Of a stretch of DNA of 64,000 nt, positions 27,715 through 38,393 are shown in pieces. Under the pieces are notes generated by a model. The model saw only the letters and a list, made by a program, of their open reading frames with translations, was not told the origin of the DNA and did no database searches. This DNA is from Acidobacteriota bacterium (GTDB lineage: Bacteria > Acidobacteriota > Terriglobia > Acidiferrales > UBA7541). The stretch spans positions 62,001 to 126,000 of the forward strand of contig JABCZN010000010.1 of assembly GCA_013289665.1 (NCBI GenBank), in the 5' to 3' direction. How positions within the stretch are numbered: position 1 is the stretch's first letter; the number at the start of each line of letters is the position of its first letter. Position numbers and translations under genes: made by a program.

Positions 27715-27899
27715 CGGGAACTCCGGTAGTTTCGCGGCCCGAGTGGGAAGGGAGGCGAAGGGGATGGAGAAGTTTCGCTTTAGTTTCGCTGAATGTCAAC
27801 CGCAGTTTTCTTAATTTGACAGTTCGTAATCCGCGGGCGAGCAAGGGTCGCATGGATTATGGCGAGAGCGGAGCTAGAATCGGGGGCGCGGAGGGGAGA

Positions 27900-28553
27900 A
27901 TGTTTATTGGACATTTTGCTGTGGGATACGGGGCGAAGCGGTATGCGCCGCGGGCGCCACTCTGGGCCTTGATGGCGGCACCATTATTGGCGGACATATT
28001 GTGGACGGTGTTTTTGTTGATGGGGTGGGAGCATGCGCGGATTGCTGTGGGGGACACGCGATATACGCCTCTGGATCTCTATGACTTTCCGTGGTCACAC
28101 AGTTTGGTGATGCTGGTGGTGTGGGCGACGGTTTTGGGCGCGGGATATTTTTTCTGGAAGAGGGATTGGGCTGGAGTGGTGGCGATCTGGATTGGCGTGG
28201 TGAGCCACTGGGTCCTGGACTGGATCACGCACCGGGCGGACATGCCGCTCTATCCGGGCGGGCCGAAATTTGGATTGGGGTTGTGGAACTCGATTGCGGG
28301 GACGATGGTGGTGGAGATCCTGATGCTGGCGGCGGGAGTCGTGGCGTATGCGCGGGCAACGCGTGCGCGGGATTGGATTGGACGGTATTTTTTTTGGGGC
28401 TATGTGGTGCTGCTGCTGATTTTTTATGTGGGCGACCGGTTTGGTGGACCGCCATCGAGTATGAACGAGATTGCGTGGACGGGAGTCGTTCTGACGGTGG
28501 TGATGTTGGTTTGGGCGGGTTGGTTTGATGCGCATCGGGAGGCGAGGAGGTAG
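27900..28553 (+). CDS. Membrane-bound metal-dependent hydrolase-like protein (YdjM/DUF457-like)
   Basis: A 217-residue integral membrane protein starting MFIGHFAVGYGAKRYAPRAPL. The early histidine in GHFAVGYGAK, WSHSLVM, and WVLDWITHRADMPLYPG are typical of the YdjM/DUF457 family of small membrane hydrolase-like proteins, which have no firmly known substrate. About six hydrophobic segments are visible. The start at 27900 has GGAGGGGAG immediately upstream and is preferred to the longer frame beginning at 27684, whose extra residues overlap the recQ 5' region. Confidence 0.75.
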   Translation: MFIGHFAVGYGAKRYAPRAPLWALMAAPLLADILWTVFLLMGWEHARIAVGDTRYTPLDLYDFPWSHSLVMLVVWATVLGAGYFFWKRDWAGVVAIWIGVVSHWVLDWITHRADMPLYPGGPKFGLGLWNSIAGTMVVEILMLAAGVVAYARATRARDWIGRYFFWGYVVLLLIFYVGDRFGGPPSSMNEIAWTGVVLTVVMLVWAGWFDAHREARR

Positions 28554-28646
28554 TCAGAAGAGAAAACAGAGAGGGACAAGAAAAAAGATAACGCAGAGGC
28601 ACAGGGCACGGAGAGTGGCGCACTGAAGAGCGGGAGAAACCTGAAA

Positions 28647-28668
28647 GCACAGGCAGGAATGCCTGTGC
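28647..28668. repeat. Dispersed palindrome, family A copy 1
   Basis: GCACAGGC-aggaat-GCCTGTGC, an 8-bp perfect inverted repeat in the gap between two convergent genes. A near-identical copy is at 47949-47970, differing mainly in the loop. Confidence 0.75.
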
Positions 28669-28722
28669 CACAGGAGAGGCCGGGCCGATCTCGAGATCAG
28701 CCACTCCGAGGGGCTCGTGCGA

Positions 28723-31700
28723 TCAGGGTTTTTCCTTCCACCACCAGAGTGGGGGTAGGGGTTTTTGTTGGGGGTAGATCTGGTCGAGGGTGTCGCCATC
28801 GAAGAGTTCGCCGTTTTTCATAACGTATTGGATGGTGTTGGTGTTGTGGATGTCGTCGAGGGGATTTTTCTTGAGGACGACGAAATCGGCTAGTTTGCCG
28901 GGTTCGATGGAGCCCAGATCTTCGGCGAAGCCCATGGCTTCGGCGCCGCGAAGGGTGGCTGAGCGCAGCACGTCCATGTTGGATGCGCCGCCTGAAGCGA
29001 GCGCCCACATTTCCCAGTGATAGCCGAGACCCTGGAACTGGCCGTGGCTGCCGATGCAGACGCGGCCGCCGGCCTTGATGAGTTTGGCATCCTGGGCGGC
29101 GAGGCGGGGGAAGGCGAGCTCGTCGTTGCGGGTCCAGATGCGGCGGCGGCGAGTGCGGTCGTCAACGATGTTGTGAGGATGGAAGCGGCGGACTTTGGGG
29201 TCGTCGTGGACTTCGGTTGTTTCGTAGAAGTAGTTTTCGGCCCAGGGACCGCCGTAGGCGACGATCAGGGTGGGGGTGTAGAAGATGCCGGATCGGGACC
29301 AGAACTGGACGATGTCGTCAAACAGCGGAGTGATGGGGAGGCTGTGTTCGTTGCCGCTGAAGCCGTCGAGGGCGTGGGTGAGGTCGAGCTTGGTGTCCAA
29401 GCCGCCTTCGGTGGTCGGCATGACGCCTTCTTTTTTGCAGGCCATGACCATCCACTGGCGCTGCTTGCGATTGCCGACAAGATAGGACTTGAGATAGGTG
29501 GTGCGATAGAACTGGCGGTAGCGGCGGACGACGTCGTCGGCATCGTCGAAGGACTGAAAGTCGGTATCGGGGAAAACGCCGGGGCCGGTCGAATAAGGGC
29601 GAGGACCGATGATGTCGCCGGTGTCAATGAGGTCCTCGTAGGCGAACATATCGTTGGTTGCGGTTTGGGGATCGCGGCCAGCGGTGACGCCGTAGGCGAG
29701 ATTGGCGAGGAAGCTCCAGTTCTGGAGATCGAGGACGCCGCGGCGAATCTCGGTCCAGTGCGGGTGGATGTCAATGAAACCGGGAACGATGGTTTTGCCG
29801 GAAACGTCGATGAGCTTGGCCCCGGCGGGGACAGCGAAGCTGCCGCTTTTGCCGACGGCGAGGATGCGGTTGTCTTTGACGAGGATGTCGGCGTTTTCAA
29901 GGACTTCATCGCCGTGCATGGTGATGACGCGGGCGCCGCGGAGGACGGCCTGACCAGCGGGAGTGTGGCGCGGGAAAGTGAGATTGACCGGGATGACTTC
30001 GGGTTTGAGCTTGGGGAGTTTTTTCTTTTCCTCATCTTTATCTTTGGCGTCATCCGGAGTCGAGGCGGGAGCCGAAGCGGAGGCCGACGGAGATGAGGTT
30101 GAAGTGGAGCTTGGTTTTTCGGCCGGCTTGGCGGGCTCGTCGTCTTTTTTGGGAGACTCGAATTCGACGGTGTCCAGAGGCAAGCGGAAAAAGGTGGAGC
30201 CTTCAGCCCAGGTGAGCGTTCGTCCGCCATCAGCGAAGCCCATGTAATCGCCGCCGACCTCGGTGATTTTGCGGAGCGGGACGGGAGATTTGGAAACGTC
30301 GACATTGGGGGGTTCACCGCCGATGCGCGGGACGGCGAGGAGGTACACCTGATTGCTGACTTGAGCGAGTGCCCACTTGCCGTCGGGACTGAGGCGGACA
30401 TCGTCAGCGGGATTGCCGTCGGGTTTGTCGGGATCGGGGAACCAGGTTTTCCCGGTGACTCTGATGATGGTGCGGCGGTCGGTGCCGTCGTAGCGAAGAG
30501 AGATGAGACCGTTATCGGAGTAGACATAGACGCGGTCGGGTTCGGGACCAAAATGAGGATGAACGGCGCCGCGGGCGGGAAGAATAAGGGTGGCGTCCCC
30601 GCCGGCGGAGGGCAGCCAGATCAGATCGAGATTGACGGGGGTCGAATCCCACTCGTCGAACTGCTCGACGTGGCCCTGACGGGGCGCGCGGAGGGCGACG
30701 ATGCGTTTGCCGTCGGGCGAGAAATTGAGATCACGATAGTACGCCCGGATGCGGGTGATCTGCTCCGGATTGCCGCGGCCATCCGACCGAGTTTTCCAGA
30801 TCTGTCCGCCGTCTTCTGTCCAGGTGACGTAGGCGATCCACTGGCCGTCGGGAGACCAGACGGGCATGAATTCGGGAGCAGTTGAAGTGGTGAGGCGGTG
30901 CGGCGTGCCGCCGGGAATGTCCATTACATAGAGATGAGTGAGGGCGGAGAAGGCCAGGCGTTTGCCGTCGGGGGATTGGATGGGCTGCTGGATGAGGCGG
31001 AGTTCGACGGGGCCCTCGTCTACGCGCATGGCGAGGTTCAGGTCGGGGCCAAGTTCACGGGAGATGTTTGCGGTGAAGGGAATTTCGGTGTCGGCGCTGG
31101 TGGCGATGGAGATGCGATGGATCTTGCCGCCCCAGGCGGCGACGACTTCCTTGCCGTCGGGAGTGAAGGCGTAGTTGGGAAGAAAGTCGCCGGTGAAGAG
31201 GGATTCCTGGTCGTCGCGCTGGACGGGATATTTCAGCCAGTGCTCTTCACCGCTCTTGAGGTCGCGGATGCGAAGGCCGGTTTCGGTTTCGGCACGAGTG
31301 GCGTAGACAAGGAGATTGCCGTCGGGAGAGATTTCCGGGCGCATGGCACTGCCGGGAGAGTCGGTGACGGTGTCCTCGTCACCGGTCGTCAGATTGCGGC
31401 GGACGATCTGGGAGAGCGGGAAGACGACGTTGTAGAAACCTTCGGGGTTTTTGCGAGCGGCGTAGTAAAGATTGCGGCCATCCTTGGAAAGAGATGGGCC
31501 GAGGGCATTGGTCCATTTGCGGGGAGAGGTATCGTTCTTGAGGTGAGATTTGGTGACCTGAACGCCGGCGCCACCCTTGATGTGATACATCCAGAGTTCA
31601 GCAGCGCCGATCGGGAACTGTGTGAAGCGAGAGGCTATGACGTAGTAGCCGTCTGAGGTCCAGGTGGGCGAGGCAAATTCGCTTTCTTCGTCCTGGCTGA

Positions 31701-32088
31701 GCTGTTTGGGATTGCCGCCGTCGGCGTCGGCGATCCAGACGTTTTCAGAGCCGCCACGATCGCTGAGGAAAGTGATTTTTTTGCCGTCGGGAGAAAAGCG
31801 CGGCTGGGAATTGAACGCCATGCCGGAAGTGAGTTTGCGGGCTGCGCCGCCCGTGATGGGGACCGAGTAAAGGTCGCCGACCAGATCGAAGACGATGGTC
31901 TTGCCGTCAGGGGAGACGTCGAGCGAGAGCCAGGTGCCTTCGGAGGTTTTGAAATCGAGATTGCGGGAGGGCTTGAGGGGGAGTGGTTGATCCTTCTTGG
32001 CGGTGTCCTTTGCATCTTCGGCAGCGGAGGCGGCGACTGGCAGGGCGAGAATTCCCGTTAGGATTGCGGAGAGGAAGGGAGCTTTCAT
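28723..32088 (-). CDS. Exported TolB-propeller amidohydrolase
   Basis: About 1,121 residues. A signal peptide (LSAILTGILALPVAASA) precedes a long TolB/WD40-like propeller with more than ten SPDGK-type motifs (about residues 45-640). A serine/alanine/lysine-rich low-complexity linker follows, then a C-terminal amidohydrolase domain (about 740-1100) with GFIDIHPHW (HxH metal motif) and later SHGQFQGLGYHWEMW. Such fused proteins are frequent in Acidobacteriota and Bacteroidota; the substrate is unknown but is probably a peptide-like or cyclic amide. The start at 32088 is preferred to ATG at 32100 because the GGAGG Shine-Dalgarno lies between them. Confidence 0.88.
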   Translation of the reverse strand: MKAPFLSAILTGILALPVAASAAEDAKDTAKKDQPLPLKPSRNLDFKTSEGTWLSLDVSPDGKTIVFDLVGDLYSVPITGGAARKLTSGMAFNSQPRFSPDGKKITFLSDRGGSENVWIADADGGNPKQLSQDEESEFASPTWTSDGYYVIASRFTQFPIGAAELWMYHIKGGAGVQVTKSHLKNDTSPRKWTNALGPSLSKDGRNLYYAARKNPEGFYNVVFPLSQIVRRNLTTGDEDTVTDSPGSAMRPEISPDGNLLVYATRAETETGLRIRDLKSGEEHWLKYPVQRDDQESLFTGDFLPNYAFTPDGKEVVAAWGGKIHRISIATSADTEIPFTANISRELGPDLNLAMRVDEGPVELRLIQQPIQSPDGKRLAFSALTHLYVMDIPGGTPHRLTTSTAPEFMPVWSPDGQWIAYVTWTEDGGQIWKTRSDGRGNPEQITRIRAYYRDLNFSPDGKRIVALRAPRQGHVEQFDEWDSTPVNLDLIWLPSAGGDATLILPARGAVHPHFGPEPDRVYVYSDNGLISLRYDGTDRRTIIRVTGKTWFPDPDKPDGNPADDVRLSPDGKWALAQVSNQVYLLAVPRIGGEPPNVDVSKSPVPLRKITEVGGDYMGFADGGRTLTWAEGSTFFRLPLDTVEFESPKKDDEPAKPAEKPSSTSTSSPSASASAPASTPDDAKDKDEEKKKLPKLKPEVIPVNLTFPRHTPAGQAVLRGARVITMHGDEVLENADILVKDNRILAVGKSGSFAVPAGAKLIDVSGKTIVPGFIDIHPHWTEIRRGVLDLQNWSFLANLAYGVTAGRDPQTATNDMFAYEDLIDTGDIIGPRPYSTGPGVFPDTDFQSFDDADDVVRRYRQFYRTTYLKSYLVGNRKQRQWMVMACKKEGVMPTTEGGLDTKLDLTHALDGFSGNEHSLPITPLFDDIVQFWSRSGIFYTPTLIVAYGGPWAENYFYETTEVHDDPKVRRFHPHNIVDDRTRRRRIWTRNDELAFPRLAAQDAKLIKAGGRVCIGSHGQFQGLGYHWEMWALASGGASNMDVLRSATLRGAEAMGFAEDLGSIEPGKLADFVVLKKNPLDDIHNTNTIQYVMKNGELFDGDTLDQIYPQQKPLPPLWWWKEKP

Positions 32089-32297
32089 AAGTGCCTCCAA
32101 ATGCAGGGCGGTACGTTAGTCTTGCCGGCGAGGTCGTGTCAACGAGGATCGACCGGATGAGACGAAACGGGTGAGTACATGGACACTGGACCCGGCTTTG
32201 GTGGTTGGACGCGGAAGGAGGGAAAAGGATAACGCGGGGGACGGAGCAGGCAGAGGAGCGCTCTGACGACGCTCAGAAACTCAAGACGACAGGCCCT

Positions 32298-32327
32298 CTG
32301 GCTTTGCTCGAGACAGGCTAAAGCCAG
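32298..32327. repeat. Imperfect dispersed inverted repeat, family D
   Basis: CTGGCTTT (32298-32305) pairs with AAAGCCAG (32320-32327) with a 14-base spacer, in the 266-base gap between the amidohydrolase and cupin genes. The surrounding sequence is repeat-like and non-coding. Confidence 0.5.
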
Positions 32328-32354
32328 CGCTACCGGGTGGTCGATCGGCCTCGG

Positions 32355-32870
32355 TCATGGCCTGGCGGCGGGCTTGGTGCCAGGTTTGGTGATTAGTTTT
32401 TCGGCTTCGGCGAGGGCCTGCGCGGCGGGGATTTCGGCCCCGGATTTGTCTACGTAGTGGATGTCGAAGGGGGCGTCGAGGAAGAAGATTGCGGCGCAGG
32501 GTTTCGAGCCGGCGCACTTGGCCTGGTGGATGTGCTCGGAGGGAAGATAACCGTAGTCGCCGCTCGTGAGGAGCACGGGTTTTTCACCTTTCATGGAGAT
32601 TTCGAGCAGGCCGGCGAGTGGAACGGCGCTTTCGCTGGGCGTGTGCCAGTGCCAGGGAACGACGCAGCCGGGGGTAAGCTTCATTTCCACGACCGAAGGG
32701 CCTTTGCCGGGATCGCCTTTTAGAACGGCCAGAGTGGCGCAATCGGGGACGCCGGGGAGGACGGCGAATTTGGCGGACATGCCTTTGCTGACGACGGCGG
32801 CATCTGGGGATTCTTGCGCGGGCGCGGGCAGAGCAGCGAGAAAGAGTGTGACGAGAAGGATTGATCTCAT
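32355..32870 (-). CDS. Exported cupin-domain protein
   Basis: A 171-residue protein with a short signal peptide (LLVTLFLAALPAPAQ). The cupin core has the metal-binding motif PWHWHTPSESAVPLAGLLE (histidines plus glutamate) and the second motif GDYGYLPSEHIHQAKC. Two cysteines (KCAGSKPC) could form a disulfide in the periplasm. No substrate or role can be assigned. It appears as a separate unit. Confidence 0.8.
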   Translation of the reverse strand: MRSILLVTLFLAALPAPAQESPDAAVVSKGMSAKFAVLPGVPDCATLAVLKGDPGKGPSVVEMKLTPGCVVPWHWHTPSESAVPLAGLLEISMKGEKPVLLTSGDYGYLPSEHIHQAKCAGSKPCAAIFFLDAPFDIHYVDKSGAEIPAAQALAEAEKLITKPGTKPAARP

Positions 32871-33177
32871 GGGTGGCTCCGTTTAGTTGTCGGGCTACGT
32901 TAGATGTTTGGATGGGGAAGTGTCAATGCAGATGGAAGCGGGAGAGGCCGGACGGCAGCGGCACGTTTCCCGAGTGATGGAGGTGGCTGGTACTCTGGAT
33001 GGGCTGGGCAAACGGGCAGGGTGCTCCGAGAGGAAGATATAAGGATAACTGAGAGACGCCCTGTAGGCAGGGGTTTCTAGCTAGGAAGGCTGTTCAGGGT
33101 TGTGTGCGGGCGGCCGTATGCCACTCCTCGGGCACCTGGTGGAGCAGGAATTTGACAGTTGATGGAGAAAGGAATCC
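32871..33177. other. Divergent intergenic region, no gene seen
   Basis: About 307 bases between the cupin gene and the ABC-F gene, which diverge. It should hold both promoters; a TTGACAG at about 33153 could be a -35 element for the ABC-F gene. No RNA gene or repeat was recognised. Confidence 0.4.
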
Positions 33178-35013
33178 GTGGCACCGATCATTAGCGCGCA
33201 GAAATTGGGGAAGCGGTTTGGGGCTACGCCGCTGTTTCGGGAGATTTCCTTTACGGTGTCGGAGGGAGACCGGATCGGGATTGTGGGACCGAACGGGTCG
33301 GGGAAATCAACGCTGCTGGCGATGCTGGACGGGCGGGTGCTGCCGGACAGCGGGGAGGTGGCAGTCCGCAAGGGGATGCGGGTGAGCGGGGTCGAGCAGA
33401 TTTCAGAATATGCGGTTGGGGATCGGGTGCGTTCGGTGATTGATGCGGCGCTCGACCGGGCGAAGGTGGGGGAATCGGAGCGTGCGCGGCGGAAGGCGGA
33501 AATATTGGGGCGTGCGGGATTTCTGGATCTGGACGGAAGGGCGGATTCCTTGTCGGGTGGATGGCGAAAGCGATTGGGGATTGTGCAGGCGTTGGTCGGG
33601 CATCCCGACGTGCTGTTGCTGGACGAGCCGACGAACCATCTGGATTTGGCCGGGATCGAGTGGCTGGAGGGCGTGCTGCAAAATGCGGCATTTGCGTGTG
33701 TGGTGGTGAGCCACGACCGGTATTTTCTGGAAAATGTGGCGACGGCGATTGTGGAGATCAATCCCGTGTATGACAACGGGACGTTTCGCGTGGAGGGGAA
33801 CTACAGCACGTTTCTCGAGGGAAAAGAAGCGTACCTGCACGCGCAGAGGAACAGGCAGGAGGCGCTGGAGAATCGCGTGCACACGGAGATTGACTGGCTG
33901 CGGCGGGGGCCGAAGGCGCGGACGACGAAATCGAAAGCGCGCATTGATACAGCGCACAAGCTGATCGGGGATTTGGCGGAGTTGAATGCGCGGACGCGGA
34001 CGACGAGCGCCAAGATTGACTTTACGGCAAGCGAGCGGAAGACGAAGCAGTTGGTGACGCTCGACGCGGTGACGCACGGGATGGGCGGGCGGACGCTGTT
34101 CCGGGATATTCATTTTGTGATTACGTCCGGGATGCGGGTTGGGCTGGTGGGGCCGAACGGGAGCGGGAAGACTACGCTGCTGCGGCTGCTGAAGGGGGAG
34201 AACCAGGCTGACGGGGCAGGCAAGCCGGACGAGGGAAGCATCAAGACGGCGGAGAATTTGAAGATTGTGTATTTCGACCAGAACCGGGAACTGGAGCCGG
34301 ATGTGACATTGCGGCGGGCGTTGGCTCCGGCGAGCGACGCGGTGATTTATCAGGGGCAGGTGATTCATGTGGCCGCGTGGGCGGCGCGATTTCTGTTTTC
34401 GGGAGAGGCGCTGAACCAGAAGGTGGGGCGGCTTTCAGGCGGCGAGCGGGCGCGCGTATTGATCGCGCAACTGATGCTGCAGCCAGCGGATGTTTTGTTG
34501 CTGGACGAGCCGACGAACGATCTGGATATTCCGACGCTGGAGATACTGGAGGAGAGTTTGCTCGAGTATCGCGGGGCGCTGGTGCTGGTTACGCATGACC
34601 GGTACATGCTGGACCGGGTGTCTACGGTGGTGCTGGGGCTCGATGGATTGGGCGGTGCGGAGCGGTTTGCGGATTATGCGCAGTGGGAAATCTGGCAGCG
34701 GGGGCAGTTGGCGGCGGCGAAGATCGCTGAGCGGGCGGAGGAGAAAACTAGGGTAGCCGGCGCGGCGGGTGGCGCCAGGAAGAAATTGAGTTACAAGGAA
34801 ACGCGCGAACTGGAAACGATGGAAGAGCGGATTGCGGAAGCGGAAAAGGAGTTGCAGGGCAAACACGAGATGTTGCTGGACCCCGAGGTGATGAGCGATT
34901 CGGCGCGGTTGCGGGAGTTGTCGTTGGAGTTGGAGGCGGCGCAGGAGCGGATTGATGAGATGTATGCGCGGTGGGGAGAGCTTGAGAAGCGAAGTAAAGA
35001 GCTAAAGAAGTAG
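33178..35013 (+). CDS. ABC-F family ATPase (Uup-like)
   Basis: A 611-residue soluble protein with two ABC ATPase domains and no membrane segment. Walker A motifs are GPNGSGKST and GPNGSGKTT, signatures are LSGGWRKRL and LSGGERARV, and Walker B motifs are LLLDEPTNHLD and LLLDEPTNDLD. The interdomain linker follows the ABC-F pattern. A C-terminal charged coiled coil (about residues 535-611) is typical of Uup, which acts on ribosomes or DNA structure. ABC-F proteins act on the translating ribosome rather than as transporters. Translation begins at GTG 33178 after GAGAAAGGA. Confidence 0.92.
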   Translation: MAPIISAQKLGKRFGATPLFREISFTVSEGDRIGIVGPNGSGKSTLLAMLDGRVLPDSGEVAVRKGMRVSGVEQISEYAVGDRVRSVIDAALDRAKVGESERARRKAEILGRAGFLDLDGRADSLSGGWRKRLGIVQALVGHPDVLLLDEPTNHLDLAGIEWLEGVLQNAAFACVVVSHDRYFLENVATAIVEINPVYDNGTFRVEGNYSTFLEGKEAYLHAQRNRQEALENRVHTEIDWLRRGPKARTTKSKARIDTAHKLIGDLAELNARTRTTSAKIDFTASERKTKQLVTLDAVTHGMGGRTLFRDIHFVITSGMRVGLVGPNGSGKTTLLRLLKGENQADGAGKPDEGSIKTAENLKIVYFDQNRELEPDVTLRRALAPASDAVIYQGQVIHVAAWAARFLFSGEALNQKVGRLSGGERARVLIAQLMLQPADVLLLDEPTNDLDIPTLEILEESLLEYRGALVLVTHDRYMLDRVSTVVLGLDGLGGAERFADYAQWEIWQRGQLAAAKIAERAEEKTRVAGAAGGARKKLSYKETRELETMEERIAEAEKELQGKHEMLLDPEVMSDSARLRELSLELEAAQERIDEMYARWGELEKRSKELKK

Positions 35014-35257
35014 AGATTCAAACAGAAGCGAGGGCTTAACCCAAAGAGAGGCCCCGACTGGGTCTGGGTAAACGCCGGCCGCGGAGAAGAGATGTGGGAT
35101 CTCGCATTCAGGGCAGAAGAGCCGGTGCATCTGTCCGGGTGACCGAACGGGAGATCGAAGACTTGGGCGGACGAGCTGGGTCATGAGTTGTCCTTCCTCT
35201 CATGCGGTGCCATAATTCGAGGCTTACAGTGTGGAGACGCCGGGGGATTCTGGCTGA

Positions 35258-36721
<1,464 letters not shown>

Positions 36722-36726
36722 AAGCG

Positions 36727-37112
36727 ATGGAAGCCTCGCTCGGGGAGCGGATCCTGGCATTTGCTTCTGCGCAAACCGGTGTAAATCGGGAAAAGATTCG
36801 TCTGGAAACAACGCTTCCCGGGACCTGGGGATTGAAGGCGACTACGCTGCCGAATTCTTCGAAGAATTCGGCAGACGGTTTAGAGTGAACCTAGAGGAAC
36901 TTGGACGCGACTGGAGTTTCTACTTTTGTCCTGAAGGTCTTCCCGTCTCTACCGTGCTGATTGTCTTCGTCCCGGCAATTCGGGTAGCGCTCGTACTCAT
37001 TCAAATATTTCCACGCGTCCCGGGCTCGCTCTCGTTTTTTGCCGCGTTGGTCGTTTGGGTAAGTCTGGCAGGTTTCTGGGGAAACTGGCGCGAGCGAGAG
37101 AGAGCAAGGTAA
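36727..37112 (+). pseudogene. DUF1493-like acyl-carrier-protein-fold gene with a frameshift
   Basis: From ATG 36727 the first 32 codons read ...GERILAFASAQTGVNREKIRLETTLPG, like the start of DUF1493 proteins. One base appears lost at the GGG run 36820-36822. The next frame continues the same fold as DLGIEGDYAAEFFEEF with GRRFRVNLEEL after it, then a tail with two hydrophobic segments (VSTVLIVFVPAIRVALVL and FFAALVVWVSLAGFW), ending at 37112. Neither frame alone makes a sensible protein. It begins 5 bases after thiC, so it may be cotranscribed. It is either a recent pseudogene or an assembly error in a G-run. Confidence 0.65.
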
Positions 37113-37269
37113 GGGTCACATGAAATTCGTGGCCGGGCATTGGCTCTTTGGCTGAATCCGCCTCAGGCAAGTCCTCAATTCCCCTGTCCATCTGCTAAGT
37201 TGGGTCTAAGCACGCCAGACCAGGGAAACTCGATGGACAGCCGCGCCCGTGCGGCTCGAAGAACACTGC

Positions 37270-38205
37270 ATGAATGCGACGGATACCATCTATGATGTGC
37301 TCGTGGTCGACGACTCTCCGGTTTACCGGAAGCTTGTCGAGCAGGTGCTGCAGTCGCAGCCATTCAGTTTGCACTTTGCGCAGAACGGGGAAGAGGCTCT
37401 GCAGTTATTCCAGGAATTTTCGCCGGCAATCGTGGTTACCGACTGGATGATGCCGGATTTTTCGGGCCTGGAATTGTGCCAGCGGATTCGAGCGGATCAA
37501 TCTCGCCCGTACACCTACGTCATTCTGATGACCAGCAACACGGAAAAGGGGAACGTGGTGAAGGGGCTCGAAGCTGGCGCGGATGATTACCTGACCAAGC
37601 CGTTCGATCCGGGAGAAATGCTGGCGCGCATCGGAGTGGGGCGACGGATCATTGATTTGAACCGGCAACTTGCGGCGAAGAGCATGAAACTGGAAGAGGC
37701 GGCGCGCACGGACCCCCTGACGGGATTGCCGAACCGGCGGGCGATCGAGGAGTGGGCGTTCAAGCAGTTACGCGGAGCTGCGCGGCATGGATTTTCGCTG
37801 TGGGTGGTGGTGGCGGACATCGATTCGTTCAAAACGATCAACGATTCGTTCGGGCATCACGCTGGAGACATTGTAATCAAAACTTTCGCGGATTATCTGA
37901 AGCGCTGCACGCGGTCTTCCGATATTTGCGGCCGGCTGGGCGGGGACGAGTTTCTGCTGGTGATGACGCACGTGGAAGCCGCGCATATCGAAGTGACGGT
38001 GAACAAGTTCCGGGAGCAGTTCGCGGCGCTTTCGTTTCCGTTTCAGGGACAGAGCGTGAGCGTGACTTCCAGCTTTGGCATCGCCGGGTGCGTAGGCAAG
38101 GATACGCTGGAATTTGGCGGGCTGGTGCGCAAAGCCGACCAGATGCTTTACGAAGCGAAGCGCGGCGGTCGCAATACTGTGCGCGTGTGCTACCCCCTAC
38201 AGTAA
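37270..38205 (+). CDS. Response regulator with GGDEF diguanylate cyclase domain
   Basis: About 311 residues. An N-terminal receiver domain has the acidic pair VVDDSP, phosphoacceptor VVTDWMMPD and the KPF lysine. A short helical linker leads to a GGDEF domain with DPLTGLPNRRAIEEW, DIDSFKTINDSFGHHAGD and the active-site GRLGGDEFLLV. RSSD placed five residues before GGDEF matches the inhibitory I-site (RxxD). The protein should make cyclic di-GMP on phosphorylation by an unlinked kinase. The start at 37270 is preferred over the GTG at 37249, though both are possible. Confidence 0.92.
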   Translation: MNATDTIYDVLVVDDSPVYRKLVEQVLQSQPFSLHFAQNGEEALQLFQEFSPAIVVTDWMMPDFSGLELCQRIRADQSRPYTYVILMTSNTEKGNVVKGLEAGADDYLTKPFDPGEMLARIGVGRRIIDLNRQLAAKSMKLEEAARTDPLTGLPNRRAIEEWAFKQLRGAARHGFSLWVVVADIDSFKTINDSFGHHAGDIVIKTFADYLKRCTRSSDICGRLGGDEFLLVMTHVEAAHIEVTVNKFREQFAALSFPFQGQSVSVTSSFGIAGCVGKDTLEFGGLVRKADQMLYEAKRGGRNTVRVCYPLQ

Positions 38206-38393
38206 GCCGATGTTCCCCGGTATGGCCGGTATGACTGCGGCGCTGGCCGCTTCGGAGAGAATTGTGATAATAGTGCGGTGCGAGGATTTTTTGCGCACGG
38301 GCGAAAGTGTTTGAGCGAATTGCTGATGACCGAGCGAGTGGAGAGCGGGATTCTGCTCAAGTGCGCTCCGGATCCAAGCGAGAAGGCGGGCCG

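Noticed and set aside
27684..27899. N-terminal extension of the membrane hydrolase gene
   Set aside because: The extra residues overlap the recQ 5' end, lack similarity to the family, and the start at 27900 has a strong Shine-Dalgarno sequence.
29265..30551. A 428-codon minus-strand frame inside the amidohydrolase gene
   Set aside because: It is serine-, proline- and alanine-rich in an alternative frame of a clearly coding gene. The amidohydrolase frame carries the domains.
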